Below, piece after piece: positions 6,779 to 15,323 of a stretch of 27,706 bases of DNA. Below the pieces are notes generated by a model. That model worked only from the letters and a program-made list of their open reading frames with translations, ran no database searches and was not told the DNA's origin. The translations under genes and the position numbers were made by a program. Within the stretch, counting starts at the first letter, position 1. Every line of letters starts with the position of its first letter. Origin of the DNA: Firmicutes bacterium AF25-13AC (lineage in GTDB: Bacteria; Bacillota; Clostridia; Lachnospirales; Lachnospiraceae); the NCBI GenBank assembly GCA_003478935.1, contig QUFP01000046.1, forward strand, positions 1 to 27,706, in the 5' to 3' direction.

Positions 6779-8728
6779 TTATTTAATTTCGACTATAATA
6801 AAGCTCTGAGGTGCCATTTTGATCTCGCTGCTACATTCAACAGTTTCCTTCGGTGCAACACGCATCGGGTTCTTGGCACAGTTATAATCAGTAAGTGCCG
6901 CGCACATAACAGTCTTTTTAACTGGTGTCAGTGCCTTCCCTTCCTCATTCTCAAGGTCAATGCTTACTTCATTGTCTGTTGTATTTACAAGCTTAACTAT
7001 AATAGTTTTATCTACTGTTTCGCCTGCACTGCAATAAATTCCCTGTACGCGAAGCTTTTCTATCTGATCTCCCAGATCAAGTGTGCTCTCTGCATGGAAT
7101 TTTGAAAACATTTTCTGTACATAATAGCTTGGTGTTCCCCAACTAGTATTTTCATCCATCCAAATCAGATCTGGTGCCCACTGCGTATAATTTACTCTTG
7201 CAAACAGCGGTGCATATGAGGAAAGTGCTACTACATCGGCATTTCTCTCAATTCCTGTCAAAAATGCTGCTTCACTAATACCAGCCTTCCAGTTATTCTT
7301 GCTGACATGGGCAATATTAATTTCTGGATCATGAGCTGCGTACTCACCGGCAAATACCTTTATATCTCTCGGATAATTATCGTAAAAATCATTGTGCTCC
7401 AAAAACCACTGCGGCGGCATATAATAATGCTCATCAATTGCATAAACAAAATTTGGATTGTTCTTCTTTTCCTTGCGGTAGAACTCCCATGCATCGGTGT
7501 AATGATTTGAGGTAACGTCCGGTCCTGCTGAACCAATAAGCTTTATCTCTGGATACTTTGCATGGATACGCTGTTCAAAAATCTTATAGCGCGCAAAGAA
7601 ATCTGTATTATCCATCTGCCACTGCTCATTTCCAATTCCAAGATACTCAAGCCCAAACGGTGCCTTATGACCAAGCTGTGCTCTAACCTTTCCCCACTTA
7701 CTTGACTCATCACCATTTGCAAACTCAATTAAATCAAGTGTATCCTGAACCATCTGTTCAAACTCTGCACTTCCAATCTCCATGTACTCATAAGACTGAT
7801 ACTGACATGCCATTCCTACATTCATAACAGGAAGTGGCTTTGCACCAATCAGATCACACAGTAAGAAAAATTCATAATAACCCATTCCAAGCGTCTGGTT
7901 ATAGTGAGAAAATTCACTGTGGAAATCATTTTCCTTGCGGTTGTTATGTACAGCCCAGCGGTTCCAATTGCACTTTCTGTCTTCAATGCGCTTTAATGTA
8001 TCCTTGAAACGATAGCGGTTGGACATTGTATTTCCTTCTACAATACATCCGCCTGGGAAACGCATAAATGCCGGCTTTAATGCCTGTAAAATCTCAAAGG
8101 TATCTTTTCTAAATACACCTGCAACGGCATCTGCCGGAATCATGGAAACAAAGTCAAACTCAGCTGTTCCTTTTTCTGCAAGTGCCAATACAAACAGCGC
8201 ACCATTTACGTCATCTGATGCAGTTACAGTAAGTGTATACTTGTGCCAGTAGTGCATCTTATCTTCCTCTGCCATATGCACACTGCCCTCTGCATATGTT
8301 ACGCCATCCTTTACAACCTTTGCAGTGATCTCTCCTAAAAAGCTGACTGCTCTTGCATAAAAGGAAACGTTATATGCAGCACCTTTCTTTAAGGTAATTC
8401 CGCTGTATGCCTGATTGGAAAAGCCAGCACCTGCCTCATTTGCTGTAAAGCGAAGATAATGAGGATTTTCATCAGAAACGGGACTTCCACAAACGACCTG
8501 CAAGCGAGCGCTGTCCTCTGTCGGGTATGCCTTCCAGCCATATCCCCCGTCAAAAATTGTATAATAATCCCCCTTATCACCATAGCAATCTACAAATTCA
8601 AAGTTACGGTTTTCAATAAGCTCTGCATAAATGCCGCCATCTGCACCATAATTAATATCCTCAAAAAATACTCCGATCAGATCCTTTGAAATTGGTGTTG
8701 TTTTTTTCTGTGATACTGTTAATTTCAT
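6779..8728 (-). CDS. GH51 alpha-L-arabinofuranosidase
   Basis: A 649-residue protein with the layout of family GH51: an N-terminal segment (LIGVFFEDINYGADGGIY), a carbohydrate-binding-like beta domain at about 75-200, the catalytic barrel, and a C-terminal beta domain ending in MAPQSFIIVEI. The general acid is Glu368 in EYLGIGNEQW and the nucleophile is Glu462 in FAGEYAAHDP. FMRFPGGCIVEGN is another family motif. It removes terminal alpha-L-arabinofuranose from arabinan, arabinoxylan or pectin side chains. There is no signal peptide, so it should act in the cytoplasm on imported oligosaccharides. It lies about 100 bases after endonuclease III and before rhaD, which fits a pectin-sugar context. 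AAAAGGAGATACG precedes the start. Confidence 0.92.
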   Translation of the reverse strand: MKLTVSQKKTTPISKDLIGVFFEDINYGADGGIYAELIENRNFEFVDCYGDKGDYYTIFDGGYGWKAYPTEDSARLQVVCGSPVSDENPHYLRFTANEAGAGFSNQAYSGITLKKGAAYNVSFYARAVSFLGEITAKVVKDGVTYAEGSVHMAEEDKMHYWHKYTLTVTASDDVNGALFVLALAEKGTAEFDFVSMIPADAVAGVFRKDTFEILQALKPAFMRFPGGCIVEGNTMSNRYRFKDTLKRIEDRKCNWNRWAVHNNRKENDFHSEFSHYNQTLGMGYYEFFLLCDLIGAKPLPVMNVGMACQYQSYEYMEIGSAEFEQMVQDTLDLIEFANGDESSKWGKVRAQLGHKAPFGLEYLGIGNEQWQMDNTDFFARYKIFEQRIHAKYPEIKLIGSAGPDVTSNHYTDAWEFYRKEKKNNPNFVYAIDEHYYMPPQWFLEHNDFYDNYPRDIKVFAGEYAAHDPEINIAHVSKNNWKAGISEAAFLTGIERNADVVALSSYAPLFARVNYTQWAPDLIWMDENTSWGTPSYYVQKMFSKFHAESTLDLGDQIEKLRVQGIYCSAGETVDKTIIVKLVNTTDNEVSIDLENEEGKALTPVKKTVMCAALTDYNCAKNPMRVAPKETVECSSEIKMAPQSFIIVEIK

Positions 8729-8825
8729 GATTTCGTATCTCCTTTTCCTTTCTGTTGATATTTTCTATTTTTGTTTTGCTTTATGCTTCGTTTTGTTTTG
8801 CAAAACTTAGCTGTTTTCTTTGCCT

Positions 8826-9479
8826 TTATTTGCTGTTTTCTTTTTCGACACCATTTTTTTCGCATATGTCATTTAAGCAGCAGCGATGACAATATGGCGA
8901 TGTTCTTGCCGTACATATCTCTCTTCCGTGAATAACAAGTCGATGACAAAAATCACTGCCTTCTTCTGGAGGAATCAGCTTCCATAATGCCATCTCAACC
9001 TTCTTTGGCTCCTTTATACCATCTACCAGACCAATGCGGTTCGAAAGTCGAATGCAATGTGTATCAGTTACAATTGCCGGCTTTCCAAATACATCTCCCA
9101 TAATTAGATTGGCACTTTTTCTGCCAACACCCGGAAGCTTCAACAGCTTATTAAAATCATCTGGTACCTTGCAGTCATACTCATCGCGAAGCATTGTCAT
9201 GCAAGCCTTTATGTCTCTTGCCTTACTTTTTCCCAGCCCACATGGACGCACAATCTCTTCAATATCTGATTCATCTGCGTCTGCCAGAGCACTGATTGTT
9301 GGAAATTTTTCATAAAGCCTATGGACAACCTGATTGACTCTGGCGTCTGTACACTGTGCTGCAAGACGCACGCTGATTAAAAGCTTCCATGCATCCTCAT
9401 ACTCAAGCGTACATCCTGCATCAGGATATTCTTTTTTTAAACGTGCAACTGTCTCTAGCGCAAGTTCTTTTTTTGTCAT
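8826..9479 (-). CDS. nth: Endonuclease III (DNA glycosylase/AP lyase)
   Basis: A base-excision-repair enzyme of 217 residues. The helix-hairpin-helix is LPGVGRKSAN (about 115-124) with catalytic Lys121, followed by Asp139 in VTDTHCIRLSNR. The C-terminal 4Fe-4S cluster ligands are Cys189, Cys197, Cys200 and Cys206. The first spacing is seven residues rather than the six of E. coli Nth; I believe this is common among clostridial relatives. It removes oxidised pyrimidines and cuts at abasic sites. Its ATG overlaps the stop of the debranching enzyme gene (ATGA), so it is probably cotranscribed with that carbohydrate gene although it is functionally unrelated. Confidence 0.93.
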   Translation of the reverse strand: MTKKELALETVARLKKEYPDAGCTLEYEDAWKLLISVRLAAQCTDARVNQVVHRLYEKFPTISALADADESDIEEIVRPCGLGKSKARDIKACMTMLRDEYDCKVPDDFNKLLKLPGVGRKSANLIMGDVFGKPAIVTDTHCIRLSNRIGLVDGIKEPKKVEMALWKLIPPEEGSDFCHRLVIHGREICTARTSPYCHRCCLNDICEKNGVEKENSK

Positions 9480-11377
9480 ATGTTCCTCCCAAAAACCACA
9501 GCAGTTTCCGCATCCTCATAAGCACGAAGAAGCTCTGCCACGCTCCATGCCTGCGCAAAGCAGCCTCTTGATTCAGCAGGACATTCACCATCATAAATCT
9601 CAGCAATTTGTCCCAGACATCCTTCTGCAAGTGCTGCATTTAGCTGGTCTAGCTGATGCAAAATATCCTTTGCTGTCTGCTTTGGTTCATCAGAAAAGCG
9701 AATACATGCACGATAATATGCACCAAGCGGATATGCCCACACAGTTCCCTGATGATATGCCATATCACGCTCAAACTGAGTACCGCCATAATGCGGATGA
9801 AACTGCGGATCATACAGCGAAAGACTTCTTAATCCCACTGGTGTGTAAAGCTCTCTTCTTACCTGTGCAAGAATTGCTTTTGCCTGTTTTGCTTCAATCA
9901 TCGTAAATGGCATTGTCAATGCAAAAATTTCATTGCAGCGAACCTGCTTTGACGCATCATCCGGCTCTCCATTTTCAGGCAGTACATCATAAAGTGTACC
10001 GTCTATCTTTGTAAATTTCTTTAAAAAGCTATTTTTGATTTTTTCTGAAAGCACATCTAGGCGCGCTGCCTTTTCTTCTTCACCCTGCTTTTTTAAAAGC
10101 TCTCTCACTATACAAACAGCATTATACCAGTATGCATTGATCTCAACTGGCTTTCCATGGCGTGGTGTTGGCAAAATATCGCCAAAACGCACATCCATCC
10201 ACGTCAGCTGCCACAGACCATTTCCAGCCGCAAGAAGACCATCCTCTTCCATATGAATGTTATAATCTGTTCCTTTTTCATACCAGCTGATGATCGACTC
10301 TGCGATTTTAATTGCTTCTGCTTCAAAGCTAGGATCGCACTCTTTCTCTGTCACATGCTGCAGATATTCCCACAGAGCATTTATAAATAACAAGGATGCA
10401 TCTACTGTATTATACATTACCTCATCCTTGCCCTCTGGGAAAAGATTTGGCATGATTCCCCTGCGGCAATAACGCATAAATGTTTGTAAAATACTCTTTG
10501 CTGCCTCCATCTGACCAATTGCAAGCGTACATCCATAAAAAGCAATCATCGTATCACGTCCCCAATCGCCAAAAAATGGGAATCCTGCCATGATACTCAT
10601 TCCGTCTGTGGAATCACGCCTTGTCAAATGAGCTTGTGCACTTACAGCTAACTGACGAGCCGTTTCACTTACTCTTCCACTTTGCTCCATAACTGCTTTC
10701 TGGCGCTCATGCTCCTGATTCCATAAATGAGAAAATACTGCTGAAAGATCTTTCTGTGTTTTTTCTTCTCTTTCGCGCTCTCGATCCATCCAGTTCTCAT
10801 CCATGCCATAAATCAAATTCAGCATCACACTGCCATTTAACACACGCTTATCAATATCTTCTTCCGTTGTATGCGCTGTCTTGATTTTGTGAATCTTTCG
10901 TCCGCCGCCCCAGCCATCTCGTCCGTCAGGTCCATCCTGATCAAAACGATACCACTGGACTTGCACTTCCTCCATTGACTCGATATCACCATCTGTATCA
11001 AGATACAAACTTGCCTCTTTTGTTGACATAAAAAGGCGATCTTCTTTTTTTCGGCAGCTAATCGGCTCGTATGTAAGCGGACGATCATTTTTTGAATGAA
11101 AGCCATACACTGGAATAACCTCAAGCCAGGCATCCACACCCTCATCTGCATGAAGCTGATACTGCATTGCAAGACTGTTCGTTCCATATACAAGTGTCAA
11201 ACGTTTTGTGACACGCACGCCCTCTGCCATATATTCCCAAGAAGGCAGTCCATCATAAAAAAAGCTGTCAAGAAAGCGAAATCCTACAGCATCATCTGAT
11301 GATGTAACATATGCCTGCGAATCCAAACGATAAGCATTGCTTCCCACATGAAGAATTTCTTCTATTCGGCGCACCAT
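9476..11377 (-). CDS. Amylo-alpha-1,6-glucosidase / glycogen debranching enzyme, main part
   Basis: This 633-residue ORF carries the rest of the GDE N-terminal beta domain (RVTKRLTLVYGTNSLAM) and the C-terminal (alpha/alpha)6 glucosidase domain with AGFPFFGDWGRDTMIAFYG, FPEGKDEVMYNTVDASL and AYHQGTVWAYPLGAYY. Enzymes of this family remove alpha-1,6-linked glucose branches from glycogen-like glucans in the cytoplasm. Its first residues MVRRIEE continue directly from a separate 63-codon ORF, which supplies the true N terminus in another frame. The full protein would be about 690 residues. The apparent ATG at 11377 is therefore probably internal. If the frameshift is real, the product lacks the start of its N-terminal domain. 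Confidence 0.9.
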   Translation of the reverse strand: MVRRIEEILHVGSNAYRLDSQAYVTSSDDAVGFRFLDSFFYDGLPSWEYMAEGVRVTKRLTLVYGTNSLAMQYQLHADEGVDAWLEVIPVYGFHSKNDRPLTYEPISCRKKEDRLFMSTKEASLYLDTDGDIESMEEVQVQWYRFDQDGPDGRDGWGGGRKIHKIKTAHTTEEDIDKRVLNGSVMLNLIYGMDENWMDREREREEKTQKDLSAVFSHLWNQEHERQKAVMEQSGRVSETARQLAVSAQAHLTRRDSTDGMSIMAGFPFFGDWGRDTMIAFYGCTLAIGQMEAAKSILQTFMRYCRRGIMPNLFPEGKDEVMYNTVDASLLFINALWEYLQHVTEKECDPSFEAEAIKIAESIISWYEKGTDYNIHMEEDGLLAAGNGLWQLTWMDVRFGDILPTPRHGKPVEINAYWYNAVCIVRELLKKQGEEEKAARLDVLSEKIKNSFLKKFTKIDGTLYDVLPENGEPDDASKQVRCNEIFALTMPFTMIEAKQAKAILAQVRRELYTPVGLRSLSLYDPQFHPHYGGTQFERDMAYHQGTVWAYPLGAYYRACIRFSDEPKQTAKDILHQLDQLNAALAEGCLGQIAEIYDGECPAESRGCFAQAWSVAELLRAYEDAETAVVFGRNI

Positions 11378-11553
11378 GCAAAACGCTTTGTTGGTGCCAC
11401 AAGCGCTGCTGTAAGCAAATTGTGGTCATGACGCGCATTTGAGCCAATCACTGTCTGGCTGCAGTAGCCACCAAGACCATTTACCAAAAGAAAACTATGT
11501 TCTTCTCCACGCTGCAATGTTTTCCAATCTGATCTTCCCAAATAAAAGTCCAT
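11362..11553 (-). CDS. N-terminal fragment of the debranching enzyme (frameshifted)
   Basis: Sixty-three codons, beginning MDFYLGRSDWKTLQRGEEHS and containing NGLGGYCSQTVIGSNARHDH, match the start of the amylo-alpha-1,6-glucosidase family. The fragment runs to APTKRF and then goes out of frame; the expected continuation MVRRIEEILHVG opens the overlapping downstream ORF in the -1 frame. One additional base in the TTTT run at the junction would restore a single reading frame. A good promoter and a ribosome-binding site (AAGGATG) precede this start, which confirms it as the real 5' end of the gene. Confidence 0.85.
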   Translation of the reverse strand: MDFYLGRSDWKTLQRGEEHSFLLVNGLGGYCSQTVIGSNARHDHNLLTAALVAPTKRFAWCAE

Positions 11554-11596
11554 AATTTTACATCCTTTTTTAACTTTCTCGAATTACTTCGACAAA

Positions 11597-11625
11597 AGTA
11601 TACCATAAATTATTTATCATGACAA
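11597..11625 (-). promoter_or_regulatory. Sigma-A promoter for the debranching enzyme-nth operon
   Basis: TTGTCA (11625-11620), a 17-base spacer and TATACT (11602-11597) on the minus strand differ from consensus by one base each. The spacer contains the palindrome ATAAAT T ATTTAT (11605-11617), a possible operator that would block polymerase if bound. The start codon is about 44 bases downstream. Confidence 0.7.
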
Positions 11626-11672
11626 TGGACACAGAGCTAAGAAAAATTTATATTTTTCCAGCCTGTGTCCAT
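11625..11672. terminator. Long stem-loop after the heparinase-family gene
   Basis: ATGGACACAG (11625-11634) pairs perfectly with CTGTGTCCAT (11663-11672). AAAAAT/ATTTTT pairing inside the loop extends the stem. It lies just after the stop of the heparinase-family gene. No U tract follows it directly on the minus strand, so it may be an mRNA 3'-end stabiliser or a weak terminator. Confidence 0.5.
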
Positions 11673-11686
11673 CATATTGCTTTTTA

Positions 11687-13711
11687 TTAGTTTGTTATTG
11701 TTTTTTCAATCTTTTTTCCATCTGCCTGAACAACACAAATGCTTACACCCTCTTCACGCTGCTCAAATGTAACCTTCTCTATTGGACAAATTGTACCTTT
11801 TTTGTATGTCTGAATTTGTTTTTCTGATGCACTCGCAATGACATGTGCAAATACAGCCTTTGGTCCATTTGCACGTTCAATTCTATAATTGATATCTGAA
11901 ATGGACGGATTATCTGGTCCCTTTCCAACAAAAACACTTTGTCCATTATCCATACCATATACCCACGTCAGCACATCATCATCACGGTAGATCGTCTGTA
12001 CAGCATTTTTCTTCGTATTCTCTGTCTGAAGCTTTATCATGGAATGTAAATGCTTATACGGCTTTTTGTCTGAGAAGCAAGCGATTTCTTCTCCACTTGG
12101 TTTGTTGACAACGCTGCCTGAAAAATGCATAACCCAATCTGCTGTTTTTCCCTGCGGTATTCCATCTACAAAAAATACTTCGGCAAACCACTCTTGTGCC
12201 CAAAGAATCGTGCGTTTCATTGTAACTGTCCGATACGCATCTTCATCCCACTGGACAATAGTAAAACTGTCTGGCATCTTGTAAGGTACCGTCCAGTCAG
12301 CTTTTGCTTCCAGACATAAAATTCCATCATTTTCTTCCCACTTTGTCAAAACACCATTGACTGGTGCCTGATTGTTCCCTTCAATATTGACAGTATTATG
12401 CGAACCTGTATTTTTATAATAATCATAATGCATCAGTGCACCATAGCCAGTTGTTCCAAGATCTGGTGCTATGCGCTTTCCAAATGCCTCGTAGCTAATA
12501 CCAAGACGATCATAGTGATCATGCTCACCACCATAGCAGTCATGCTTAAATAATAGATAGCGTCCATCCTTTCCGCGAAGAATTGAATTGCCGCTTCCCT
12601 CTTCGATATGATTTCCTGTCGGAACAATATCACAAGGCGGCAAATCATCCACACCATAAATAAATGCTTCCAAATTATCGCGCGCCTCATCCTTATAAAG
12701 TTCCCTAAGCACATATAAAAGCTTATCGCCTCCGATTTCACGATATGCAAATTCGTAAAGATAATAGATAGAAGACGTATGACCATAATTAGTATCATTC
12801 AGCATCGGCACTCTAAAGCCCGGCTCAAGATATGAAAACAAAAGCTCCATCATTGCCTTATAATTTGGATGGTGAATATGACTATGCGGTGTATGAAGCG
12901 CAAACTTTTCATAAGCAAAAAAGCTTGTCAGCGCGTAGAAGTGATAACCAAACGCCCCCTCAAACCACATATGATTGGAGAGCATACCATGCTCTAACTG
13001 ATACAATAGACCATACTTTTCGTAAACAGCCTCTTTAACAAGCTCCTCTTTGCCAAAGATCAAACCAATAATAGCAATTGCAGAATTAATAATTACCTCA
13101 TGATTATGCAGCTGCATATGACGATGCTCCATCAAAAACTCTGCACCCGGAAGCAGAAGTCCGTCACGAATTTTTTCCTTCTGCTGTGTGCTCATACAAG
13201 CTTCCAAAAGATCATACGTGAGTGCAAAACTTCTCAAAAAATTAGCTTCATCCAGAGTCTGCGCTCCGGCTTTTCCTGGTCCATTGTATGGAATATCTCC
13301 GTGCACCTCATAATCTTTATAGTATGATGCATACGCAAGCATCATCTCTATCGCCTTATCTGCACAATCCTTTCTATCCGCTATCTGATATAAAAGTGCC
13401 ATACGAAATGCAGCTTCACAGTTTTTCATGCTGACAATCCACCACCAACTCTCATCATAAGGACTACCTGTCCATATTTTACCACAGATCGGACAGCGAT
13501 GTGCCTTTGGACTATGTCTGTTAAAATCAAGCTTAACTGAACAATCCGGGCAGTAATAATAAAGTGACCAGTTTCCAATTCCTGTCTTTGGAATTAAAAG
13601 CGGTTCTTTAAGAATATCCTTTACTTCCTCTTCAAGACGTAAAATTGCCTGTGGACATTCATTCTTCTTTTTTTGTAAATGTTCAATTTCTTTTTGTGTA
13701 AACTGTATCAT
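11687..13711 (-). CDS. Heparinase II/III-family protein, probable cytoplasmic lyase
   Basis: About 674 residues. After an N-terminal helix comes a zinc-ribbon-like segment (CPDC, 20 residues, then CPIC). The middle is an alpha-toroid domain with the family's LHNHEVIINSAIA and MWFEGAFGYHFYAL, which hold the likely catalytic Asn/His and Tyr. The C-terminal heparinase II/III beta domain includes HDCYGGEHDHYDRLGISYEA and APDLGTTGYG. Such proteins usually cleave uronic-acid polysaccharides or oligosaccharides by beta-elimination; the substrate here is unknown. With no signal peptide it should act on imported oligosaccharides. It is the last gene after the YesM/YesN pair. The ATG at 13711 has GGAGG seven bases upstream; the ATG at 13717, which overlaps the upstream stop, is too close to it. 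Confidence 0.85.
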   Translation of the reverse strand: MIQFTQKEIEHLQKKKNECPQAILRLEEEVKDILKEPLLIPKTGIGNWSLYYYCPDCSVKLDFNRHSPKAHRCPICGKIWTGSPYDESWWWIVSMKNCEAAFRMALLYQIADRKDCADKAIEMMLAYASYYKDYEVHGDIPYNGPGKAGAQTLDEANFLRSFALTYDLLEACMSTQQKEKIRDGLLLPGAEFLMEHRHMQLHNHEVIINSAIAIIGLIFGKEELVKEAVYEKYGLLYQLEHGMLSNHMWFEGAFGYHFYALTSFFAYEKFALHTPHSHIHHPNYKAMMELLFSYLEPGFRVPMLNDTNYGHTSSIYYLYEFAYREIGGDKLLYVLRELYKDEARDNLEAFIYGVDDLPPCDIVPTGNHIEEGSGNSILRGKDGRYLLFKHDCYGGEHDHYDRLGISYEAFGKRIAPDLGTTGYGALMHYDYYKNTGSHNTVNIEGNNQAPVNGVLTKWEENDGILCLEAKADWTVPYKMPDSFTIVQWDEDAYRTVTMKRTILWAQEWFAEVFFVDGIPQGKTADWVMHFSGSVVNKPSGEEIACFSDKKPYKHLHSMIKLQTENTKKNAVQTIYRDDDVLTWVYGMDNGQSVFVGKGPDNPSISDINYRIERANGPKAVFAHVIASASEKQIQTYKKGTICPIEKVTFEQREEGVSICVVQADGKKIEKTITN

Positions 13712-13713
13712 TA

Positions 13714-15321
13714 TCATTCCTCCACAATTCGCTTATATTCTGTTGGTGTACATCCATAAAACTTCTTAAAACTGCTGGCAAAGTATCGCTGATCCTCATA
13801 TCCACATTCCTGTGCGATTTCCTGTATTTTTAGTGGCGTGTTTTTAAGCAGTCTTCCAGCAAGCTCCATCCGTTTTCTGATAATATATTCACTTATCGTT
13901 TCATTTAGAATTTGTTTAAAAACCTGCCTTATATAGCTGGTACTGAAATGAATTTGTGACGCAATCCACTCCTGATCCATTCCAGCATAGCCAATATTTA
14001 CATCAATCAAATTTCGAATCAGTTCTGTCACATTTTCAGCCTTTGTCTCTTCCAGACAGCTGCTTGCAATGCTGCAATAACGAATAATTGATTCCTCCAA
14101 CAATTCTTTCATGTCGGCCAAACTTCCGTAACGAAGTCTTCGCTCCGTCATCTCCAACGCCTGTTCATACTCCCTCTTATGGTTCGCCTTTTCCATATCA
14201 TTTTGTATATCGTAAATTAGCTCTGCAACAGATGCACATATGTAATCATTTTTCTTATCAGCAAGTGCTGCGTAGCTTTTGATCAATCCAGTAAGGTTTG
14301 AAAGTGCTTCCTGCTGCTGCCCTGTTCTCACGCACAAGCGAATCTGATTTTTCCAAAAACGAATTTGATTTTTTGTTTCACTCTCAAGATTTTGCTGCTT
14401 TTCTTTTTCTTCTTTTTGATATATCTTGATTTTGTCACATACATCTACCATACCGCGCCATACCGACTGTGCCTCTCGGTACGACTGACAAACCTCCTTC
14501 AATGTACAATACGACGATCCCAACGCACCTGTCAGCCGAATCTGATAGTATTTTTTTAGGCTTTGCTGAATATGCGTAAGTCCTTCAACAATTCTTTTTT
14601 GTGCAATATCAGCATGTATTCCATTCGCACTCCAAAGAACGGCAAGTGATTTCTTGTCAAAGCTGACTGCATCCATTGAAAGCTCTGGTGAAAAATATTG
14701 ATCTCGGATCATTTCCAGAAATTCTTCCACCTTGTTCTGGTTGGCAAAATCCCATTTACTTTGTTCCAATTTTAAAATTCCTGCTACATACCATGATGCA
14801 TCAGTTCTTATTCCACTATCCTTCCACAAGTCCATCTTTTCCTGACTGCCCTCAAGAATATCTTTTAAAACAGTTTCCCGCATAAGCGCATTGCGGCTCT
14901 GTGCCAAATTTTCAAGCATTTCCATATTTTGAAGAAGCACCCTTTGGCTATCTAGTTCACGAATAATCTTTTCCAATTCGTTTTTGATGTCTTTAGGAAG
15001 AAAAGGTTTCAACAAATAATTTTGTACGCCTAATGCAATGGCTTGTCTTGCATAATCAAATTCATCATATCCACTGATTATAAGATTTTTGCTCTCTATT
15101 CCATTTTCTCGCATTTTGCGAATTAATTCCAGACCGTTTAAAAATGGCATTGCAATATCAGTAATCACAATGTCTGGTTTTAATTGAATTGCTAATTCTA
15201 ACGCTTCTCTGCCATCACTTGCTACTGCTGCCACCTCCACTTCAAGCGGCAATTTGCTAATATTTTTTGCAAGCAAGTCGCGTACTCTTTCTTCATCATC
15301 TACAATTAAAATCTGATACAT
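13714..15321 (-). CDS. YesN-like response regulator (REC plus AraC-type DNA-binding domain)
   Basis: A 535-residue regulator. The receiver domain occupies about 1-120 (MYQILIVDDEE, phospho-accepting Asp55 in VITDIAMPFLNG, Lys in YLLKPFLPKD). A long middle domain follows, then a C-terminal AraC-type double helix-turn-helix (about 435-530; IHFSTSYIRQVFKQ and IQEIAQECGYEDQRYFASSFKKFYGCTPTEYK). Regulators of this kind activate sugar ABC transporter and lyase genes when phosphorylated by a YesM-type kinase. The start at 15321 lies two bases after the kinase stop and has GGGGAA upstream; a longer in-frame ORF exists but runs inside the kinase gene. The likely target is the ABC operon just upstream, whose promoter lacks a good -35 box. 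Confidence 0.92.
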   Translation of the reverse strand: MYQILIVDDEERVRDLLAKNISKLPLEVEVAAVASDGREALELAIQLKPDIVITDIAMPFLNGLELIRKMRENGIESKNLIISGYDEFDYARQAIALGVQNYLLKPFLPKDIKNELEKIIRELDSQRVLLQNMEMLENLAQSRNALMRETVLKDILEGSQEKMDLWKDSGIRTDASWYVAGILKLEQSKWDFANQNKVEEFLEMIRDQYFSPELSMDAVSFDKKSLAVLWSANGIHADIAQKRIVEGLTHIQQSLKKYYQIRLTGALGSSYCTLKEVCQSYREAQSVWRGMVDVCDKIKIYQKEEKEKQQNLESETKNQIRFWKNQIRLCVRTGQQQEALSNLTGLIKSYAALADKKNDYICASVAELIYDIQNDMEKANHKREYEQALEMTERRLRYGSLADMKELLEESIIRYCSIASSCLEETKAENVTELIRNLIDVNIGYAGMDQEWIASQIHFSTSYIRQVFKQILNETISEYIIRKRMELAGRLLKNTPLKIQEIAQECGYEDQRYFASSFKKFYGCTPTEYKRIVEE

Positions 15322-15323
15322 AT

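Noticed and set aside
8729..8825. A separate promoter for the GH51 gene in the 97-base gap after nth
   Set aside because: A TTTTGCAAAA palindrome and A-rich sequence are present, but I saw no convincing -35/-10 pair, so cotranscription with nth is the default.
9034..9315. Plus-strand ORFs across 9.0-11.3 kb and similar ones elsewhere
   Set aside because: They lie antisense to well-identified enzymes (endonuclease III, debranching enzyme, GH51) and have no ribosome-binding sites or family features.
11360..11400. Programmed -1 frameshifting in the debranching enzyme
   Set aside because: There is no X-XXY-YYZ slippery heptamer in frame and no clear downstream stimulatory structure, and two other genes show the same defect. 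A missing base is simpler.
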